A stretch of 64,000 nt of DNA, from assembly GCA_015143295.1 (NCBI GenBank), contig CM026570.1, positions 25,055,250 to 25,119,249 of the forward strand, in the 5' to 3' direction. Both the position numbers and the translations under genes were made by a program. Shown here in pieces: positions 59,171-64,000 of this stretch. Under the pieces are notes generated by a model. The model did no database searches and had not been told where the DNA came from. It saw only the letters and a program-made list of their open reading frames with translations. Source of the DNA: Tetracentron sinense. Taxonomy: Eukaryota; Streptophyta; Magnoliopsida; Trochodendrales; Trochodendraceae. Within the stretch, counting starts at the first letter, position 1. Every line of letters starts with the position of its first letter.

Positions 59171-59330
59171 ATGAAGATGATATTTGTATTCGTCCTCCCA
59201 GAATCTAGTAGTATCTACTCCTAAAATTTCATCTCTTATATCCGTATCCCTTTAACGAGTGGTGTGTGGTGTGTCGTAGACTATTAATGGTTTCCTACTT
59301 GAAATAAACTATGTTGCTTCTGTTTCTCTC
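59171..59330 (+). terminator. 3' UTR and poly(A) signal of the 5MP gene
   Basis: AATAAA at 59303-59308 lies 133 bp after the stop codon, preceded by T-rich stretches and a TGTGGTGTGTCG region. It is the first canonical signal after the stop, so it is the likely 3' end region. Confidence 0.65.
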
Positions 59331-59662
59331 TCTCCCACTCTACAAACACAAAAACCTGCACCAAATACACATTCAGAAAACATCATTTCATTGCTAGGCA
59401 TTCCAGTTCTTTCATTGAAATCTAAAATTTTACTTGTGTCTGACGTCTCTATCTTTTCATCTCTAGCTTTCAATTGCTTATCATATCAGTTTGGCCTCAA
59501 TCAGGAAAGAGGGGAATTGCATGGTGTTCCCAGGCCACAATCACAGATGCAATCATGATCAAGAAAGCCGATGCGTCGAATGATTTGTATATGATTTAGG
59601 TTGAAAGGAAGCAGGATGCTAGAGGTGCGTTCTTATCGATGATGGTGTTCCCTCGTGGACAG
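59331..59662. other. Downstream flank of the 5MP gene
   Basis: No gene or repeat recognised. Confidence 0.4.
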
Positions 59663-59781
59663 GGGTGGCAATTGGGCCAAGTTTGGGCTTCAAAGCCTAT
59701 GTAAATGTGTTGGGCTTTGGCCTAGGCTTATTAAAAAATAACTAAAATTTGAGCCCATACTCGTCCCATTACCACTCTTAC
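59663..59781. repeat. Small MITE of the GGGGTGGCAAT type
   Basis: Left end GGGGTGGCAATTGGG, right end CCCATTACCACTCTT, imperfectly inverted, with GGGCTT-rich interior. No clear target duplication. Confidence 0.5.
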
Positions 59782-59811
59782 TCCCCGTGTTGGGTGAACT
59801 ATTTTCTTTGT

Positions 59812-59960
59812 GGGTGTTGAAGCTTTTGTGAAAGGTTCGCAGATTCTTAATGGAGTTCTCATTGCTAATGAATGTTTTAATTCGAGAATCGATAGGTTAG
59901 CTATTGTTTGCAAGTTTGATATGAAGAAAGCTTACGATATTGGTTGGAGTTCTAAATTAC
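59812..59960 (+). mobile_element. LINE reverse transcriptase scrap
   Basis: Plus-strand FVKGSQILNGVLIANECFNS and CKFDMKKAYDIGW match the RT fingers of plant L1 elements. Confidence 0.7.
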
Positions 59961-60167
59961 AAGGTCCTTAGTGGAGTAGGAAATATCATTTGGTATAGTG
60001 ACGCTATCATTGGACTCTCTTTGTTTTATTCTTGCCCAAGCAACTATCGACATCGGATCGAACGGAGGTACTTAGCCACCAGCAGCAGTTAATTACGTTG
60101 CAAGTTAATTCAATTGCACCCACAAGTCACTACTATAACATTTGGCTGTTGTGTGATTGAACTTGGG

Positions 60168-62501
60168 GAGAGTTCAATCACACCCACAAGTCAACACGTG
60201 TTAATGAATCTTAACGACAGTTAATAGGGATTAAAAGAAATGTTAGACATGATGCCCAGAAAAGTCATTTAGATGGTTAAAATCTTATTAATTTGATTAA
60301 CAAATGCTTCTTAATCTATTGTATATTCATTATGGGTAATTGACCATGATCATTAGATGATCTATATGATATGAGATATCGATAAAGGTCCATAGGATAT
60401 ATTGTAGGAAAGTTATGTGATTAGATTATCAAATGTAGATATAATTTTCCGGTTCCTTATACCTTATATAGCTGTGGGTGAAGCTGGGCACTTCACTTAT
60501 ATGGTTGCCAGAATGCTAAGATGTTCTCAATAGTTGAGATGTAGTTCTATCTCGAACTATTGTAGTGGAAACTACACATCAGCATATGGGTGCTTAAATG
60601 TACACTGACTGATTACATTCAATGAGAGATCTCTTGCATAAACATACTATTAGATAGTTGGTCTCTCATCACATTGAACGGTTTCGATGATCCTTAGATC
60701 TGATGAGTTCATTTATTGCTGGGCAGTGATTTGACTGTTTTGATTCCACCAACATATTTTCTAACTTAGGGAATATAATACAGTGACAGTTGGATAGTCA
60801 GAAAGTTGTTCGAGTCATGATGAATTTCAAATAAGAAATCCATGCTCATTAATTTGAGAGATTATCCAAGTTCCGGGTAAGACAGTTGATTAAGTTCAAA
60901 TCCGACGCAGGTGATTTTGAAAATAAAATAAGTTTTGAAATATACTTTTATTAAAAGATATTATACTTATAAAATGATTTTTTAAAAATATTTTTTTATG
61001 AGAAATTGTTTCTCATGACTTAATCATAAGTCTTGGAAACCCGGATGATTTGCAATGGGCTATTTGCAATGGGCTATGGGTTAGATAGTATGTCAATCTC
61101 GAAGGCCCATTAGGGATATTGTATTTGGAATGATACATCGAATTTAAAAGTTCATGTGGCGGGATCCGTAATGGTTAATGTTCATACAATGAGATTCAAT
61201 TGCAACATGGATATCTCACGTCACTTGCAATTCCGATGTAATTCCCATTTAAGGTTAATGAGATAACATTGGATAAGCCAAGGTAAGAATGTCCCAGAGC
61301 AATCTGTGGAGGTGCTTGCATAAGAAATATAAGTTCAATAATTGATTAAAAGTTAATCAATTATTTTAAGTGATTAAATGTTAATCATTTAATTAAATAG
61401 ATTAATAGTTAATTTATTGTTTAAATTAATTGTAAATTTAAACTAAAGGATTATTTTAGTAATTATTTGATTAACATAATTAAAGGGGAAATGAGTTTGA
61501 TCCATATCCATAAACCCATTAAAATGAACCTTTAATATAGGCCAAAGCCCATGGGTTTAAACCCTAGGGTGGGGCGCTGACTTGAGGAATCCTAATTGGA
61601 TTAGGATTTATTTAATTGAATAATTATTGAAATATAATTTCTTTTATTATGGAATTAAAATCCAAGTATTGGATTGCAATTAGGATTGAGATGTTATTGT
61701 GATTAGATTACAATTAGGAGTTTTAATTCCTCAAATCCCACGCCCCATAGAAGCTCACGCCCCCCCTTGTGGACTCCTAGTTTGACTAGGTTTCTTATTT
61801 TGGTGTAGGATGTTGACTTATCCCTTTTAATTAAGGAATCCTCTTATAATAGGGACTCTTTAATTAATAGGATTATTATAACTAAAGTAGTTATAGATTA
61901 AGTAGAAGTTTATTTAATTAATAATAAGAGTTATTGTTAATTAATAAATCCTACTAGATAAGATCAAGTTGGAGTAGGATTATGATAAGATCCTATTCTA
62001 TAAATACCCCAACATCCTAGACCATTAAGTAGAATTCTTCATAATTTTTTTTCTCCTCTCATCTCTCTCCAAACCGTGAGCCCTAGGGGAGACCCCTAGG
62101 GATTTTTGTGAGCTATATTGGTGGTCCTAGTTAGGTTTTGCAAATCTAAGGTTTTGAACCTTAGTGTTATTGGTAATAGAAGGTCTACACCATTGTACCA
62201 TCTTCTTCCTCTTGTTTCTATAATTCCAAAGGAGATTCGAAAGCTTCATGGGGATAGCGAAGAACAAGGATCGAGCTTCTATTATTTTTTTCGGAGAAAT
62301 CTCTACAAAGAGTTCTGACGGTTTGAGTGGATTAAGCTTCACCGGAGAAAAACATTCACCGAGGTGATATGACTAAAACTCTTAGATAATTTTGATGCTT
62401 TTTATGATGTTAAGATCTAGGGGATCCAGTTTCCGCATAAATTTTTATCCAGATCCCCCTTCAAGGAATACGTGTTGACCTATGGGTGTGATTGAACTCT
62501 C
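60168..62501. repeat. Foldback MITE halves around an LTR-like insert
   Basis: GAGAGTTCAATCACACCCAC-AAGTCAACACG at 60168-60199 is the near-perfect inverted copy of 62471-62501. Similar arms occur near 5580-5640 and 62680-62760. The interior (about 60242-62460) has no ORF, starts TGTTAGACATG, and has a TATA box TTCTATAAATACC near 61995-62010, so it may be a solo LTR in the loop of a MITE. The right edge of the insert is not fixed. Confidence 0.45.
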
Positions 62502-62559
62502 CGTGAATCCTAGTTGGCTGTGATTTGATCTCGTCCAAAGCAATGCATAATTGAACGAC

Positions 62560-63055
62560 AACGGATTACCTTACCTTTTGCAGATGTTTGAGATCCACAC
62601 TTGGGCACCACTCTTTAGTTGAAAGTGTTCGAAGGCATTTAACTAGGTGGAGTGATAACATGCATTGCACATTCTGTGGAGTTGTACATGCACAACTCCC
62701 AAGTCGTCACATGTCCTCTTTGACATCCATTAATTGTGGTTAAGATTCACTCATACCTAGGGTTAAATAAATTATCTTTAGTTTTTTTTAAAAAATATTT
62801 TACAAAATTAACCATCAGATTAATTTTTTAAAATGTTTTTTCTAAAAATTAAGCTAGATGATTTAACCATAGGTATGAGTGAAACTTAATCACGGTTAAT
62901 AGGTATCAAAGAGCACACCTGGTGAGCTGGGAAGGTATGCATGAACTAGCTAATGTAACATGCGAGTCGCATGTTATCACCTCCTTAGTGGAACACTATT
63001 ATGAAGAGTGGTGCCCGAGTGTGGATCTCGGGCATCTGTCAAAGGTAATCCATTG
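62560..63055. repeat. Long foldback element
   Basis: Left arm 62560-62800 and right arm 62820-63055 are imperfect inverted copies: GATCCACACTTGGGCACCAC against the complement of GTGGTGCCCGAGTGTGGATC, GTGATAACATGC, and AAGATTCACTCATACCT against AGGTATGAGTGAAACTT. The AT-rich centre forms the loop. A MITE-like, non-coding element. Confidence 0.7.
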
Positions 63056-63599
63056 CCTAATTTTACTCATATGCCACCAATCAGCATGTAGTGTCGTCAG
63101 ACCAGAGGGATGAATAGATTCTATGTAGTGAAGACCTTGGACTAGTATAGCATTCCCCTATTAATGTTTCTAATAAAATGCATAGATTCACACGCCACCA
63201 TGTAGTGCCGTCACACCACAAAGACATTCTAATAGCTGATGCTTGCTAAATCCTATTGAGCGGCCCTTTTGAAGAGGTGTGTTGGGCTGTCTCATAGGGC
63301 CGTGTGATCCTATTGATTTTGAAGAGGTGTGTTGGGCTGTCTCATAGGGCCGTGTGTGTTGGCCTAACCGTGTGTTTGAGTGGGTTAAGTCATTAGGATT
63401 TCAACCGAAAAAGAGGACACATGGTAAAAAAAATCAGTTAAATCAGATAAGTTCAAATTATTTAATCAAATGTCAAAAAAAATTAATTTCTATAAGGTGT
63501 TCTAGCCAAGAAACTCTTCCTAAGTCCAAGGTTGTGCGGTACGAGTTAGATCTCGTTTCCTAAGTGTTGATATCAATGTTTAACTTCATCTTCCATAAC
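63056..63599. other. Spacer with a short tandem duplication
   Basis: 63251-63307 and 63308-63357 are direct copies of a TCCTATTGA ... GGGCCGTGTG unit; the second lacks a few bases. No coding signal otherwise. Confidence 0.6.
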
Positions 63600-63941
63600 G
63601 AATGAAACCTAATTTACTTTTTGTTTTGGAGTACATTCCAATACCTTGAAGATTTTCTCCATCTGCATGATCCAAGCTTCTGCAGCTACTAGATCTGGAC
63701 TCTCATAAAAGACTGGAGGCCTTATACGACGAAATGCCTCAATTCCCAAAGGGGCATGATGTGTAGGAGGATTGGTTTGTCGGTCCGCGAGGAGTGTGGT
63801 CTATTGAGTCATAGATTCTACTATCTGAGTCATTGCGGCAATAATAGACCTCAAAATCTAGCTCAAATCTGGTGGACCATTGACTGCAAGATTTCTCGAT
63901 GCATCTCCTAGTGGGTTTCCGCGAACTCACTTACTGCGCCT
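63600..63941 (-). pseudogene. gag: Ty3-gypsy gag N-terminus, partial
   Basis: Minus strand from an ATG at 63941: MRRSK, VRGNPLGDASRNLAVNGPPD, then AFRRIRPPVFYESPDLVAAE, AWIMQMEKIFKVLECTPKQK, the start of a chromovirus-type gag. It has a stop early and is cut at about 63600. The element's 5' LTR would lie beyond the right edge. Confidence 0.75.
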
Positions 63942-64000
63942 CATAACGATAATCCTTAAAGCAAACAATAAACCATAAGTCTAACATAGAAATCACATTA

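Noticed and set aside
62118-62318. 66-codon plus-strand frame after a TATA box
   Set aside because: Probably leader sequence of an LTR-like element; no recognisable domain and no splice-supported extension.

Overview
This is plant nuclear DNA: AT-rich, built from spliced exons, LTR retrotransposons with tRNA-Met primer sites, plant L1-type LINEs and hAT-like DNA elements. Very long TE-filled introns suggest a large, repeat-rich angiosperm genome. The species cannot be told from the sequence.

One host gene accounts for most of the window. On the + strand, between 5938 and 59170, eight coding exons join into an uninterrupted 411-codon frame for the plant eIF5-mimic protein (BZW / W2-domain protein), a regulator of translation initiation. 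The start codon is at the very end of exon 1, exon 2 is a 24-nt microexon, intron 4 is a GC-AG intron, and introns 2, 5 and 6 are about 9.2, 16.2 and 24.4 kb because of transposon insertions. A CT-rich leader with a TATA-like element lies just upstream, and a poly(A) signal lies at 59303.

Layout: 1-2633 is a Ty1-copia element (here called family X), running off the left edge. 2990-4780 is a gypsy-type LTR. 5226-5580 is a tandem array in front of the gene. Intron 2 holds a 5'-truncated LINE, a hAT-like element and a gypsy-type LTR. Intron 5 holds a four-element nest: an old copia element (A) contains a hAT-like element and a pol-deleted gypsy element, and the gypsy element itself contains a family-X remnant. 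Target-site duplications confirm three of the steps. Intron 6 holds LINE pieces in both orientations, more hAT-like copies, a gypsy-type LTR and a 13.3-kb family-X copia element, which carries an accessory ORF after pol and is interrupted by a LINE. After the gene come a small MITE, a LINE scrap, a foldback MITE with an LTR-like insert, a 500-bp foldback and a gypsy gag fragment at the right edge.

The most interesting pattern is in the LTR promoters. Copia and gypsy LTRs here carry short self-complementary motifs, each with three CG dinucleotides at symmetric spacing, about 70-100 bp upstream of the TATA box. The motif sequence differs between elements but is the same within one element. The 13.3-kb copia element has a second copy of this promoter module inside, just ahead of its accessory ORF. 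All coding parts of the transposons are broken by stops or frameshifts; only the host gene looks intact.
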